Shown piece by piece: positions 16,273 to 25,526 of a stretch of DNA of 64,000 bases (the stretch's first letter is position 1; each line of letters begins with the position of its first letter). A model generated the notes under the pieces. That model did not search any database. It was not told the DNA's origin and saw only the letters and a list, made by a program, of their open reading frames with translations. The stretch covers positions 1 through 64,000 of the forward strand of contig NZ_AONQ01000003.1 in NCBI RefSeq assembly GCF_000342045.1. Reading direction: 5' to 3'. The stretch is from Paramagnetospirillum caucaseum. GTDB lineage: Bacteria; Pseudomonadota; Alphaproteobacteria; Rhodospirillales; Magnetospirillaceae. The position numbers were made by a program, and so were the translations under genes.

Positions 16273-19110
16273 ATGGGAGGCATGAAACTGGTCGGCGGAA
16301 TACTCTGGGGACATGAAATCCGGCGGCGCCACGTGGTGGCGGCGGTGGCGGGGCTGGTCGGCCTCGTCCTCGCCCTGGCCTGGCAGCTGTTGCCCGAGGC
16401 GGGGCTGCGCTGGGGGCTGGCCAAGGGCCTGCGCGGCTTAGGCATGGTCGAGGTCAGCATCGCCGACACCGACATCTCGCTGTTCGGCGGACGGCTGACC
16501 GTGCGCAAGGTGGTGGCGCAGCCCGCTTTGGGCCATGCGCTGGGCATCGGCGATTTCGACCTGAAGTTCCGCTGGAAGCCGCTGCTCGACCGCCGTCTGG
16601 TGCTGGACCGGGTGGCGGCCGAGGGCATCGACATCGACCTGAAGCGCCAGGATGGCGGCTTCGTGCTCAACGGCCTGCCCCTGGCGGTGACGGCCCCCGC
16701 CGCTTCTGACCGCTCCGCCCCCGCCTGGAGCATCGACATGGCCGGGCTGGAGCTGACCAAATCCCGCCTGCGCCTTGCCGACGGCGACTTCGCCGCCGAC
16801 ATCGCCATCGAGCGGCTGGTGGTGGAGAACCTCAACAGCCTGGAGCCCGGCCGCGCCGTCTCGTTCAGCCTGAAAGGCAGCCTGAACGGCGCCGCCATCA
16901 CCCTGTCGGGCACCGCCCACCCCTTCGCCGACGAGCCGGCCTTCGCCGTCGCCGCCCATGCCCAGCGCCTGTCGCTGGCCGATTTCGCCGCGCTGGCCGC
17001 CCCGGCGGGGGTGACGGGGTTGGCCGGGCAGGCCGACGCCGCGGTGACAGCCGAGGGCGCGCTGCGCCGCAAGGGGCCGGACCTCAAGGTCAATGGCCGC
17101 CTCGTCCTGGACGCCCCGGCCATGGACGCCCCGGTGGCAGCCAAGGTCGGGCGGCTGGAACTGGAGCTGGGCCGCCTCGTCTGGGACGGCGCCAAGGTGG
17201 AACTGGCCGCCGGATTGGTGGCCGAAGCCCTGGCGGTCGCCGCGCCGGGCGGCGGCGGTTCGGCCGGCAAGCTGTCCCTCGACCTCAAGGCGCTGAGCTG
17301 GGACGGCAGCCGGCTGGGGCTGGAAGGCCGCGCCGAGGGCACCGTCCTGGCCGGCAAGGCCGAGGGCGGCGAAGGCGCCGCCGCCAAGCTGCTCCTGGAG
17401 GCCGGACACCTCGGCTGGGACGGGCGGCGATTGGGCTGGCGGGGCGGGCTGAAGCTGTCGGGCGCCCATATCAGGGCCGCCGGGCACGACGCGGTTCCCG
17501 AGTCCGTGGACTGGTCCGGCCGCCTTGACCTGGATATTGCCGAACTGGCGGGCAAGGCGGACGGTCGCCTCGCCCTGGGGCCGCTGCGCCTGGTGGTCGG
17601 CGACATCCGCACCGCGCTGCGCGCCGCCGAGGCCCAGGGCTGGGTGGAGTTCGGCAAGGCGGTGGCCGGCGAACTGCCCAAGGCCCGCCTCGACGGCCTG
17701 AGCGTGCACGATACCGGTCGCAAGGTGGATTGGGCGGAGGTGGAGAAGATCGAGGCCGACGGGGTGCGGATGGAGCGTGATGGGGCCGTTGCCGTCGCCC
17801 GTCTGGATGCCGGCGGCCTCAACGCCCTCAGGAAGGAGGGCCAGGGAGGCTATTCCTGGCGCGTCACGGCGCGGCACCTGCGTCTCGGCCAGGCCAGGCG
17901 CGATGCCAAGGGCGAGGTTTCGCTGGACGAAGTGCATCTCGATGGCCTGCTGGCCCGCCTCAACCGCACCCCCGAGGGACTGGTGGGGTTCGAGTTCGGC
18001 GATGGCGGGGCCAAGGCCGGTCCCGGCGACGCCCCCCGCATCCGGGTCGGGCGGCTGGTGGTGGGCGGCGGCAGCCGGATCAACCTGCGCGACCGCACCC
18101 TGGCGGAGACGGTGCGCCTGGACGTGACGCCGCTGGAGCTTTCCATCACCGGCCTGGACAGCAAGTCCCCCGACCGCGACAGTCCGTTCGAGCTCAAGGC
18201 CGGGGTGGGGCGCGGCCTGGTGGTGGCCGCCGGCACGGCGCGGCCCTTCGCCGAGAAGGTTTCCGGGCGGATCGACGGCAAGATCACCGCCTTCGAATTG
18301 CCGCCATTGTCGCCCTATCTGGCCGAGGCGCTGGGCGTCCACCTGCAATCGGGCCATTTCGACGGCACGCTGGGGGTCGGCGCCGACCAGGGCAGGCTGT
18401 CGGGCGCCCTGGATGTGGCGCTGTCCAACCTGTTCATCGCCGTCGCCGATCCCAACGCCCCGGTGGCGGTGAAGGCCGAGATGCCCATCGAGACGGTGCT
18501 CGATCTGCTGCGCGACGGCGAGGACCGCATCCGTCTGTCCCTGCCCATCCGGGGCGATACGGCCAATCCCGACGTGGACGTCAGCGACGCGGTGGCCCAG
18601 GCGGTGGCCGGGGCGCTGAAATCCACCGTGCTGACCACCCTGAAGCTGGCCTTTCCGGTGGCCATGCTGATCGAGATGGCGGTGGACGCCGACGACAAGG
18701 CCCATCTGGCCCTGCCGCCGCTGGCCTTCGCCCCCGGCGCCGACGTTCTGAGCGCCGAGCACGAGAAGGCCCTGGCCGGCATCGCCGAGCTGATGAAGGG
18801 CCGCCCCGGCCTCCGGCTGACCCTGTGCGGCAAGGCCGACGACAGCGACTGGCCGCCGGTGGCCGCCCGGCGCCGCGCCGCCGACAAGCCGCTGCTGTCC
18901 CGGCTGGAGCAACTGGTCGGTTTCGAGCGCGCCGCCGAAACCCTGGGCCCGCCCGACCGCAACCTGCTCTCCGCCCTGGCCCAGCGCCGCACCAACGCGG
19001 CCCGCGATTTCCTGGCCGACAAGGGCGGCGTCGAGACCGCCCGCCTGTTCGGCTGCCGCCCCCTGGTGGAAGCGTCCGGCAAGGGGCCAAGGGTGGAATT
19101 GCTGTTGTAG
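16273..19110 (+). CDS. Large AsmA-like DUF748 protein with C-terminal OmpA-like region
   Basis: A 945-residue protein with a single N-terminal membrane helix (about 20-40), then a long repetitive beta-rich region with DUF748/AsmA features. Near 810 to the end is an OmpA-like segment (LSAEHEKALAGIAELMKGRP, then LCGKADD and RRAADKPLLSRL). Proteins of this type lie in the periplasm, anchored to the inner membrane, and are thought to help lipid transport or outer-membrane integrity. The start is uncertain: ATGs at 16273 and 16282 are both plausible and neither has an ideally spaced ribosome site. It stands alone between ccmA and the histidine kinase. Confidence 0.78.
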   Translation: MGGMKLVGGILWGHEIRRRHVVAAVAGLVGLVLALAWQLLPEAGLRWGLAKGLRGLGMVEVSIADTDISLFGGRLTVRKVVAQPALGHALGIGDFDLKFRWKPLLDRRLVLDRVAAEGIDIDLKRQDGGFVLNGLPLAVTAPAASDRSAPAWSIDMAGLELTKSRLRLADGDFAADIAIERLVVENLNSLEPGRAVSFSLKGSLNGAAITLSGTAHPFADEPAFAVAAHAQRLSLADFAALAAPAGVTGLAGQADAAVTAEGALRRKGPDLKVNGRLVLDAPAMDAPVAAKVGRLELELGRLVWDGAKVELAAGLVAEALAVAAPGGGGSAGKLSLDLKALSWDGSRLGLEGRAEGTVLAGKAEGGEGAAAKLLLEAGHLGWDGRRLGWRGGLKLSGAHIRAAGHDAVPESVDWSGRLDLDIAELAGKADGRLALGPLRLVVGDIRTALRAAEAQGWVEFGKAVAGELPKARLDGLSVHDTGRKVDWAEVEKIEADGVRMERDGAVAVARLDAGGLNALRKEGQGGYSWRVTARHLRLGQARRDAKGEVSLDEVHLDGLLARLNRTPEGLVGFEFGDGGAKAGPGDAPRIRVGRLVVGGGSRINLRDRTLAETVRLDVTPLELSITGLDSKSPDRDSPFELKAGVGRGLVVAAGTARPFAEKVSGRIDGKITAFELPPLSPYLAEALGVHLQSGHFDGTLGVGADQGRLSGALDVALSNLFIAVADPNAPVAVKAEMPIETVLDLLRDGEDRIRLSLPIRGDTANPDVDVSDAVAQAVAGALKSTVLTTLKLAFPVAMLIEMAVDADDKAHLALPPLAFAPGADVLSAEHEKALAGIAELMKGRPGLRLTLCGKADDSDWPPVAARRRAADKPLLSRLEQLVGFERAAETLGPPDRNLLSALAQRRTNAARDFLADKGGVETARLFGCRPLVEASGKGPRVELLL

Positions 19111-19190
19111 AGAGGGGCGGGGGTTGCGGCCGTGCGGCATCGGGGTCATGTTTACCCATGCCGACGCCATAGTCATAACGGATTGATTTC

Positions 19191-21035
19191 ATGATGCTCG
19201 ACAACAGCACACCGGAGGGAGAGAGGCTGGCGGCGTCGCCGGCCCCCGCCGGAGGATTGCCGGGCATCCGTTCCAGGCTGGTGCTGCTGGTCGTCGTCTG
19301 CCTGCTGCCCAGCATCCTGGCCGTCGGCCTGCTGATCCACGATTTCTACAATCGCCAGCGCCGTCTGCTGGAACAGAACATGGTGCAGACCGCCCATGCC
19401 CTGGTCCTGGCCGTCGACCGTGAAATCGCCCGGAGGGTAGCGACCCTGCAGACCCTGGCCACGTCTCCCCATCTCGCCAACGACGATCTGGCCAGCTTCT
19501 ACGAACAGGCCCGGGCGATCCTGCGCGACCAGGGCGGGGACAATATCGTGCTCAGCGACGCCTCGGCGCAGCAGGTCCTCAACCTTACCCGTCCGTTCGG
19601 CGCGCCGCTGCCCCGCCATGGATCGCCGGAACAGATCGCCAAGGTCTTCGCCTCCGGCCAGCCGGCCATTTCCGACCTGTTCATCGGCGGCGTGCGCAAG
19701 CGCTACCTGATCACCGTGGATGTGCCGGTGTGGAAGAACGGCAAGGTAGCCTACACCTTGAGCATGGCCCTCCTGCCCGAGAACCTGGGCCACCTGCTGA
19801 CCGAGCAGCAGCTTCCCCCCGGCTGGATCGCCGGCATCTTCGACTCCCGCGGCATCATCGTCGCCCGGACCCACCTGCCGGAGAAATTCATCGGCCAGGG
19901 GGGGAGTCCCATCCTGGTGGAGCGCATGCGGCAGTCCCAAAAGGGCCTGTCGGAAAACAACACCCTGGAAGGCATTCCGGTCTACGGCGCCTTCAGCCGG
20001 GGCAGCCTTTCCCAATGGTCGGTGGCGGTGGGCGTGCCCAAGCAGGTGCTGCTGGCCGAGCTGCGCAACTCCATCCTGCTGGTCTCCGCCTCGGCGCTGG
20101 CGCTGACCATCGGCGGTCTCGGCCTGGCGTGGATGATCGGTGGCCGCATCCGCCGGTCGATGCGCTCGCTGATCGCCCCCGCCCTGGCCCTGGGGGCCGG
20201 CACGGACGTCCAGACGCCGCGCCAGAACATCCAGGAGGTGGACGAGGTGGCCGCCGCCCTGGTCACCGCCTCGGCGCTGCTGCGGCAGCGTACCGCCGAG
20301 CGCGATCTGGCCCGCCGCAACGAGGCCGAGACCCAGCGGCTGCTGCAGGAACTGATCAACGCCAACGGCGAATTGCAGCGCTTCGCCCACATCGCCTCCC
20401 ACGACCTGCAGGAACCCCTGCGGATCGTCACCTCCTTCACCCAGCTGCTGGCCCGCCGCTTCACCGGCCGCCTGGGCGTGGAGGGCGACGAATATGTCGC
20501 CTTCATCGTCGGCGCCGCCAAGCGCATGCACGAACTGATCAACGGCCTGCTGGTCTTCGCCAACGTCTCGGGCCAGGGGCCGCTGATGGCGCCGGTCTCG
20601 GCGGCTCAGGCCTGCCGGGCGGCCATGGACAATCTGCGCGACAGCATCGCGGGCAGCGGCGCCGAAATCACCGTGGGCGACCTGCCGGTGGTGATGGCCG
20701 CCGAGATCCAGCTGATGCAGGTCTTCCAGAACCTGATCGGCAACGCCATCAAGTTCCGGCAGCCCGGCCAGACGCCCCGGATCGCGGTCACCGTCGAGCA
20801 GCACCAGGACATGTGGGTCTTTTCCGTGGCCGACAACGGCATCGGCATCGAGAAATCCGACCAGGACATCTTCCAGATTTTCCGCCGCCTGCACACCCGC
20901 GACGTCTATCCGGGAGCCGGCGTCGGACTGGCGGTGTGCAAGATGATCATCCAGGGCTGCGGCGGCGAAATCTGGGCCGAACCCGCCCCCGAGGGCGGCA
21001 GCGTCTTCCGCTTCACCATTCCGGTCACGTCATAG
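19191..21035 (+). CDS. Orphan sensor histidine kinase with extracytoplasmic Cache-like domain
   Basis: A 614-residue kinase. The first helix (30-49) and second helix (about 299-321) enclose a roughly 250-residue periplasmic sensor with a dCache look. A short linker with a coiled segment (about 340-395) leads to the dimerisation motif ASHDLQEPLR with the phospho-acceptor His near 404. The ATPase domain follows, with an N-box GNAIKFRQ and a DNGIGIE loop. HDLQEP is the phytochrome-type HisKA variant. No response regulator adjoins it; the nearest receiver gene lies at 25527-26003 on the other strand. The signal is unknown. It converges with the GntR gene, overlapping by 6 nt. Confidence 0.87.
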   Translation: MMLDNSTPEGERLAASPAPAGGLPGIRSRLVLLVVVCLLPSILAVGLLIHDFYNRQRRLLEQNMVQTAHALVLAVDREIARRVATLQTLATSPHLANDDLASFYEQARAILRDQGGDNIVLSDASAQQVLNLTRPFGAPLPRHGSPEQIAKVFASGQPAISDLFIGGVRKRYLITVDVPVWKNGKVAYTLSMALLPENLGHLLTEQQLPPGWIAGIFDSRGIIVARTHLPEKFIGQGGSPILVERMRQSQKGLSENNTLEGIPVYGAFSRGSLSQWSVAVGVPKQVLLAELRNSILLVSASALALTIGGLGLAWMIGGRIRRSMRSLIAPALALGAGTDVQTPRQNIQEVDEVAAALVTASALLRQRTAERDLARRNEAETQRLLQELINANGELQRFAHIASHDLQEPLRIVTSFTQLLARRFTGRLGVEGDEYVAFIVGAAKRMHELINGLLVFANVSGQGPLMAPVSAAQACRAAMDNLRDSIAGSGAEITVGDLPVVMAAEIQLMQVFQNLIGNAIKFRQPGQTPRIAVTVEQHQDMWVFSVADNGIGIEKSDQDIFQIFRRLHTRDVYPGAGVGLAVCKMIIQGCGGEIWAEPAPEGGSVFRFTIPVTS

Positions 21036-21671
21036 GGTGGCGAGCCCGTCGGCGATGCGGCGGATATGGGCGCGGATTTCCGCCTCGGCCGCCTCGCCGT
21101 CGCGGCGGCCGACGGCGTCGACCATGCGGGCATGCTCGTCCACCCGTTCGTCCAGCAGGGCCGGACGGGCGCCGGGGCGGATGCACATGGCCTTGGCCCG
21201 CGCCCACAGGCGCTCGATGATCTTCACCATCACCTTGTTGCCCCCGGCTTGCGCCAGCAGGGAATGGAAGCGGGCGGCCTCGGCGGCGTAATCCTCCAGG
21301 GCGCCCCGCGCGATGGCCTCGCGCTGAAGGGTTACCGAGGCCCGCAGCCCCGCAACCTGCGCCGGGCCGGCCTTTTCGGCGGCCAGACGGGCGGCGGCGC
21401 CCTCCAGCACCTCGCGGACCGCCATGATCTCCAGCAGCCGCTCGCGGTCGAAGCCGACGAAGAACACTCCCTGGCGCGGCCGCACCTCGACGATGCCGTC
21501 GGCTTCCAGCCGGGCGACGGCGTTCCACACCGGCGAGCGGCTGACGCCGAGCTGGCGGGCCAGATCCTCGACGCTGATCTTGTCGCCGGGCATGAAGCGT
21601 TCGCCGCCCAGCAGCATGTCGTGCAGCGCGGTGTAGGCCTGTTCCGCCAGATTGGTTTTCTGCAGCTTCAT
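21030..21671 (-). CDS. GntR-family (FCD) transcriptional regulator
   Basis: A 213-residue regulator. The winged helix-turn-helix (about 9-75) includes VEDLARQLGVSRSPVWNAVARLEADGIV. The all-helical FCD ligand domain (about 85-210) carries the metal-ligand-type histidines expected for carboxylate sensing. A GAGGAGA ribosome site precedes the ATG at 21671; the frame is open further upstream, but the conserved start is here. It is divergent from an SLC13-type transporter with a 100-bp shared promoter region containing an 8-bp dyad, so it probably controls that transporter in response to its carboxylate substrate. Confidence 0.88.
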   Translation of the reverse strand: MKLQKTNLAEQAYTALHDMLLGGERFMPGDKISVEDLARQLGVSRSPVWNAVARLEADGIVEVRPRQGVFFVGFDRERLLEIMAVREVLEGAAARLAAEKAGPAQVAGLRASVTLQREAIARGALEDYAAEAARFHSLLAQAGGNKVMVKIIERLWARAKAMCIRPGARPALLDERVDEHARMVDAVGRRDGEAAEAEIRAHIRRIADGLATL

Positions 21672-21738
21672 GCCGCCGGGTCTCCTCTTACCTCGTCGAA
21701 TTCTGCCCAAGCTGGACTCCGGACGCAAACAGGAATAA

Positions 21739-21771
21739 CGTATCACGTAACATGAAACACGAGGTGATACG
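21739..21771. promoter_or_regulatory. Dyad operator between GntR regulator and SLC13 transporter
   Basis: CGTATCAC (21739-21746) and GTGATACG (21764-21771) are exact reverse complements, 17 bases apart. The right arm ends at the transporter ATG, so binding would block its translation start region or promoter. The only adjacent regulator is the divergent GntR gene. Confidence 0.55.
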
Positions 21772-23157
21772 ATGAGCCTGTCTCTCCTCCGGATGCCCTT
21801 GCCCCGCCTCCTGGCCTGGATGGCCGTGGCCGCCGGAACGGCCATCGTCATCCTCGACCCGCTGCCGGGGACCGAGGGCAAGGTGCTGGGCCTTGCCGTG
21901 GCGTTCATCGGCCTGTGGGCTACCGCCGTGATGCCCGAGCCCATCATCGCCGTGTTCTTCTTCACCATGGCCATGCTGCTGAAGGCGGCGCCGTCCCCGG
22001 TGGTGTTCGGCGGCTTCCAGTCGGCGGCGCTGTGGCTGGTGTTCGGCGGGCTGGTGATGGGGGTGGCGGTGCGCTCCACCGGCCTGGGCGAGCGCCTGGG
22101 GGCGCGGCTGAGCCACGCCTTCGGCTCCAGCTATTGGGGGGTCATCACCGGGGTGACCCTGGTGGGGGTCGCCATGGGCTTCCTGATGCCGTCCTCCATG
22201 GGCCGCGCCATCCTGCTGATGCCCATCGCCCTGGGGCTGGCCGAGCGCTACGGCTTCGCGCCCGGCTCCAACGGCCGCCTGGGGGTGGTGCTGGCCGCCG
22301 CCTTCGGCTGCCACGTCCCCACCTTCTCGATCCTGCCCGCCAACCTGCCCAATCTGGTGATGGTGGGCGCCGCCGAGACCCTGTGGCACTACACGCCCAG
22401 CTACGGGGCCTATCTGCTGCTGCACTTCCCCATCCTGGGCTTCCTCAAGACCGCCATCATGATTCCGCTGATCGTCAAGCTGTGGCCCGACACGCCGCGT
22501 CCCGAGGCGGCGGCCGCCCGCCCGCTCGGCCCCATGAAGCGGCAGGAGGGGCAGTTGGCCCTGCTGCTGGCCGCCGCCCTGGTGCTGTGGGCCACCGATT
22601 TCGTCCACCATGTCAGCCCGGCCTGGGTCAGCATGGCGGCCGGCGCCCTGCTGCTGCTGCCCGGCATCGGGCTGGTGGACCGCAAGGCCTTCAACGAGCA
22701 GATCAATTTCGGCTCCATGTTCTATGTGGCCGGCATCATGGGTCTGGGGGCGGTGGTGGACCAGTCGGGGCTGGGCGCGCGCCTCGCCCGCGCCATCCTG
22801 GAAGTGCTGCCGCTGGCCCCCGGCCAGCCGGGCACCAACTTCGCCGCCCTGGCCGTGCTGTCCACCCTGGTCAGCATCGTCACCACCCTGCCCGGCGCCC
22901 CGGCGGTGCTGACCCCCATGGCCGGCCAGATGGCCGAGGCCTCGGGCCTGTCCATCGAGGCGGTGCTGATGAGCCAGGTGCTGGGCTTTTCCAACCCCGT
23001 CCTGCCCTACCAGTCGGCCCCCATGGTGGTGGCCATGCAACTGGGCGGCGAGCGCCTGGGCCCGGCCCAGAAACTGTGCCTGTGGCTGGCCGTCATCACC
23101 TTTGTCGTCCTGCTGCCGCTGGACTTCCTGTGGTGGCGTCTGCTGGGGTGGATTTAG
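21772..23157 (+). CDS. SLC13/DASS-family anion (dicarboxylate) transporter
   Basis: A 461-residue integral membrane protein with about 11-12 hydrophobic helices. It shows DASS/citrate-transporter features: LPSSMGRAILLMPIAL near 140-155 and ILPANLPNLVMVGAAE near 184-199, the paired hairpin and helix-break regions that carry substrate and sodium in this fold. It would import a di- or tricarboxylate or related anion. It is regulated, by inference, by the divergent GntR protein. The 3' end overlaps the convergent coiled-coil gene by 4 nt. Confidence 0.82.
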   Translation: MSLSLLRMPLPRLLAWMAVAAGTAIVILDPLPGTEGKVLGLAVAFIGLWATAVMPEPIIAVFFFTMAMLLKAAPSPVVFGGFQSAALWLVFGGLVMGVAVRSTGLGERLGARLSHAFGSSYWGVITGVTLVGVAMGFLMPSSMGRAILLMPIALGLAERYGFAPGSNGRLGVVLAAAFGCHVPTFSILPANLPNLVMVGAAETLWHYTPSYGAYLLLHFPILGFLKTAIMIPLIVKLWPDTPRPEAAAARPLGPMKRQEGQLALLLAAALVLWATDFVHHVSPAWVSMAAGALLLLPGIGLVDRKAFNEQINFGSMFYVAGIMGLGAVVDQSGLGARLARAILEVLPLAPGQPGTNFAALAVLSTLVSIVTTLPGAPAVLTPMAGQMAEASGLSIEAVLMSQVLGFSNPVLPYQSAPMVVAMQLGGERLGPAQKLCLWLAVITFVVLLPLDFLWWRLLGWI

Positions 23158-23879
23158 AACAGGGCGTACTGGTTGGCTGGAACCGCCGGCTTTCCCCGCC
23201 GGGCCATGGCCGGCGGCGGCGTGCTGGGGCGGCGGGGGGCCGGAGCGGAGGCGACCACCGACACCGGCTCGGCCCGCGCCGCCGGGGCCGGCGGCGTCAC
23301 CGGCGGCAGGGGATGGGTACGGTCGGCGATGCGCTCGTCCAACTCGCCCTTCAGGGCGGCGGCCACCAGGCCGAGACGGCGGTTCTCGGCCTCCAGCCGG
23401 TCGGCGCGGCCCTTCAGGGACTCGAACTGGACGGTCAGGCGTTCGGCCGCCCCGATGGCCTGGGCGAGATCGGCGTGCAGGGCCCGCTCGGCCGCCTGGG
23501 CGGTATCGGCGCGGCGCTTCTCGGCCCCCAGGGTCTCGCGCAATTCATCCAGCTCGGCCTTCAGGCGGATGGCCTGGGCGGCGTCCTGGGCGGCGGAGGC
23601 CAGGCCACCCGCCGGGCCGGGGCCGGTCTGGCGCAGCTTCTCGTTCTCGGAGCGCAGATGGCGGACTTCGTTGCGCAGATCGAAGACGGTGTCTTCCAGG
23701 TCCTCCATCCGGGTGGCGCTGACCACCGGGCCGCTCTCGGCCAGCCGCGAGGCCAGGGCGATGAAGTCCAGCCCGGCGGCGTCCAGCAGCCGGCCGGCGG
23801 TGCGCAAGGCGTGCAGCGCCTCGGCGTCGTTGTCCGAAGCGGCCAGCGCCAGCACCTTGGCGAGTCTTTGAACGTCCAT
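23154..23879 (-). CDS. Coiled-coil protein of unknown function
   Basis: A 241-residue protein. Residues 1-50 (AKVLALAASDNDAEALHALRTAGRLL) form a short helical N-terminal domain of a type seen in small alphaproteobacterial and phage proteins. Residues about 60-175 are a long charged coiled coil with regular heptads, and the tail (about 185-241) is Pro/Ala-rich and disordered. There is no signal peptide or membrane helix. A longer reading frame extends upstream through the intergenic region, but the ATG at 23879 begins the plausible sequence. Possible roles such as a structural or scaffold protein are guesses. Confidence 0.65.
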   Translation of the reverse strand: MDVQRLAKVLALAASDNDAEALHALRTAGRLLDAAGLDFIALASRLAESGPVVSATRMEDLEDTVFDLRNEVRHLRSENEKLRQTGPGPAGGLASAAQDAAQAIRLKAELDELRETLGAEKRRADTAQAAERALHADLAQAIGAAERLTVQFESLKGRADRLEAENRRLGLVAAALKGELDERIADRTHPLPPVTPPAPAARAEPVSVVASAPAPRRPSTPPPAMARRGKPAVPANQYALF

Positions 23880-24034
23880 GAACCCTTGTCCCCCGAGAAG
23901 GAGCGATTCTGTCAAAAGGCGAGTCCGGGGGCAAACCATATTTTGTGGCCGATACCCAAGTCGCCCCCCAAGTTCTCGGCCCGAACCGCAACCCCTCCAT
24001 GCGCAAATCGGCTCAAGACTTTTCGGGATGGTTT

Positions 24035-24057
24035 TAATATAGTGCGGTTCTAATATA
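24035..24057. promoter_or_regulatory. AT-rich region with two TAATATA repeats upstream of ccoG
   Basis: TAATATA occurs at 24035-24041 and again at 24051-24057, 16 bases apart, 20-40 bases upstream of the ccoG ATG. The rest of this 197-bp gap shows no clear FNR (TTGAT-N4-ATCAA) site. The repeats may be -10 elements or half-sites for a regulator. They stand out because the flanking DNA is GC-rich. Confidence 0.35.
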
Positions 24058-24076
24058 AATTCCGGAGAGCCCCGCC

Positions 24077-25522
24077 ATGGACGCCAAGCCAGCCATACCG
24101 GCCTTGCCGCTGCACAAGGGCGAGGTGCCGGTCTACATGGAAACCGGCAAGGCCCAGCCCCGCGCGGTGAGCGGCACCTTCCGTTCATGGAAGTGGTGGG
24201 CCATGCTGGCCACCCTGGCGTGGTGGCATCTGGGGCCGTTCCTGCGCTGGGACCGTGGGCCGGGGGCGCCCGACCAGGCCATCCTGATCGACATGCCGGG
24301 CCGGCGGGCCTATTTCCTGTTCATCGAGATCTGGCCGCAGGAGATCTACTACCTGACCGGCATCCTGTTGATCTCGGCCATCCTGCTGTTCCTGATGAGC
24401 GCGGTGGCGGGACGCGTCTGGTGCGGCTTCATCTGCTGGCAGACGGTCTATACCGACCTGTTCGTGGCGGTGGAGCGGCTGGTGATCGGCGACCGCAGCC
24501 AGCGCATCGCCTTCGAACGCCAGCCGTTCTCGGCGGGCAAGCTGGCGAGGAAGGCGGTGATCAACCTGGCCTGGCTGGCGATTTCGGCGGCCTGCGGCAT
24601 CGGCTTTACCCTGTGGTTCGGCGACGCCTTCGAGATGCTGCGAGACATCGTCACCGGCCGGGCCAGCCTGCCGGTCTATGCCTTCATCGCTATCCTGGGG
24701 GGCTTCTGTTTCCTGCTGGCCGGCTATGCGCGGGAACGGGTCTGCGTCTATCTCTGCCCCTATTCCCGCTTCCAGTCGGCCATGTTCGACGAGCATTCGC
24801 TGATCGTCACCTACGAGGCGTGGCGGGGCGAACCGGGCGGCGCGGCGCGCAAGGGCCAGAGCTTCGAGGGGCGCGGCCATTGCGTCGATTGCCGCGCCTG
24901 CGTCCAGGCCTGTCCCACCGGCATCGACATCCGCCAGGGCAACCAGCTGGCCTGCATCGGCTGCGCGCTGTGCGTCGACGCCTGCAACCAGGTGATGGAC
25001 CGCTACGGCCTGCCGCGCGGCCTGATCTCCTATGATTCCACCCACAACATCGAATCACGCAGCTGCGGCAGGCCCGGCGGCCTGCGCATCGTCAGGCCGC
25101 GCACCCTGATCTATGGCGGCATCATGGCGGCGGTGGCGGGCGTCATGCTGTTCCGCCTGAGCACGCGGCCCGACGTGGACGTCAACGTGCTGCACGAGCG
25201 CTCGCCGCTGTTCGTCCAGATGTCGGACGGCTCCATCCGCAACGGCTATGCCTACAAGGTGCTGAACATGAAGGCCGAGGACCGCGCCTTCAGCGTGCGC
25301 CTGGAGGGCGCCCCCGGTGCCACCCTCTCGGTGGTCGGCGGCGAGAGCAACGCGGCCGCCGCCGAGCTGCGGGTGCCCCGTGATTCCGTGGGTGAATTCC
25401 GGCTCTACGTCACCGTTCCGGCGGAAGAGGCGGCGTCGAAGAGTATGCCGGTGACCTTCGTCCTCAACGGCTCGAGCCGCGAGGTGCGCACCCGGACCAT
25501 CTTCGCCGGGCCGGAGAAATAG
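24077..25522 (+). CDS. ccoG: Cytochrome c oxidase accessory protein CcoG (FixG/RdxA)
   Basis: A 481-residue membrane ferredoxin-like protein. It has about five hydrophobic helices and a polyferredoxin segment with two 4Fe-4S motifs, CVDCRACVQACPTG and CIGCALCVDACNQV (about 272-308). The C-terminal domain is periplasmic and immunoglobulin-like. CcoG reduces copper for cbb3-type cytochrome oxidase assembly. The ATG at 24077 is preceded by CCGGAGAGC. The cbb3 structural genes and the usual ccoHIS partners are not in this window, so it is an isolated copy here. Confidence 0.93.
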   Translation: MDAKPAIPALPLHKGEVPVYMETGKAQPRAVSGTFRSWKWWAMLATLAWWHLGPFLRWDRGPGAPDQAILIDMPGRRAYFLFIEIWPQEIYYLTGILLISAILLFLMSAVAGRVWCGFICWQTVYTDLFVAVERLVIGDRSQRIAFERQPFSAGKLARKAVINLAWLAISAACGIGFTLWFGDAFEMLRDIVTGRASLPVYAFIAILGGFCFLLAGYARERVCVYLCPYSRFQSAMFDEHSLIVTYEAWRGEPGGAARKGQSFEGRGHCVDCRACVQACPTGIDIRQGNQLACIGCALCVDACNQVMDRYGLPRGLISYDSTHNIESRSCGRPGGLRIVRPRTLIYGGIMAAVAGVMLFRLSTRPDVDVNVLHERSPLFVQMSDGSIRNGYAYKVLNMKAEDRAFSVRLEGAPGATLSVVGGESNAAAAELRVPRDSVGEFRLYVTVPAEEAASKSMPVTFVLNGSSREVRTRTIFAGPEK

Positions 25523-25526
25523 GGCC

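Noticed and set aside
16438..19176. Long minus-strand open frame inside the DUF748 gene
   Set aside because: Composition is that of an antisense shadow; the plus strand has a membrane anchor and AsmA-like sequence.
23880..24188. Extended N-terminus of the coiled-coil gene
   Set aside because: The extension would run through the AT-rich ccoG promoter region and into the ccoG start, with no conserved look.
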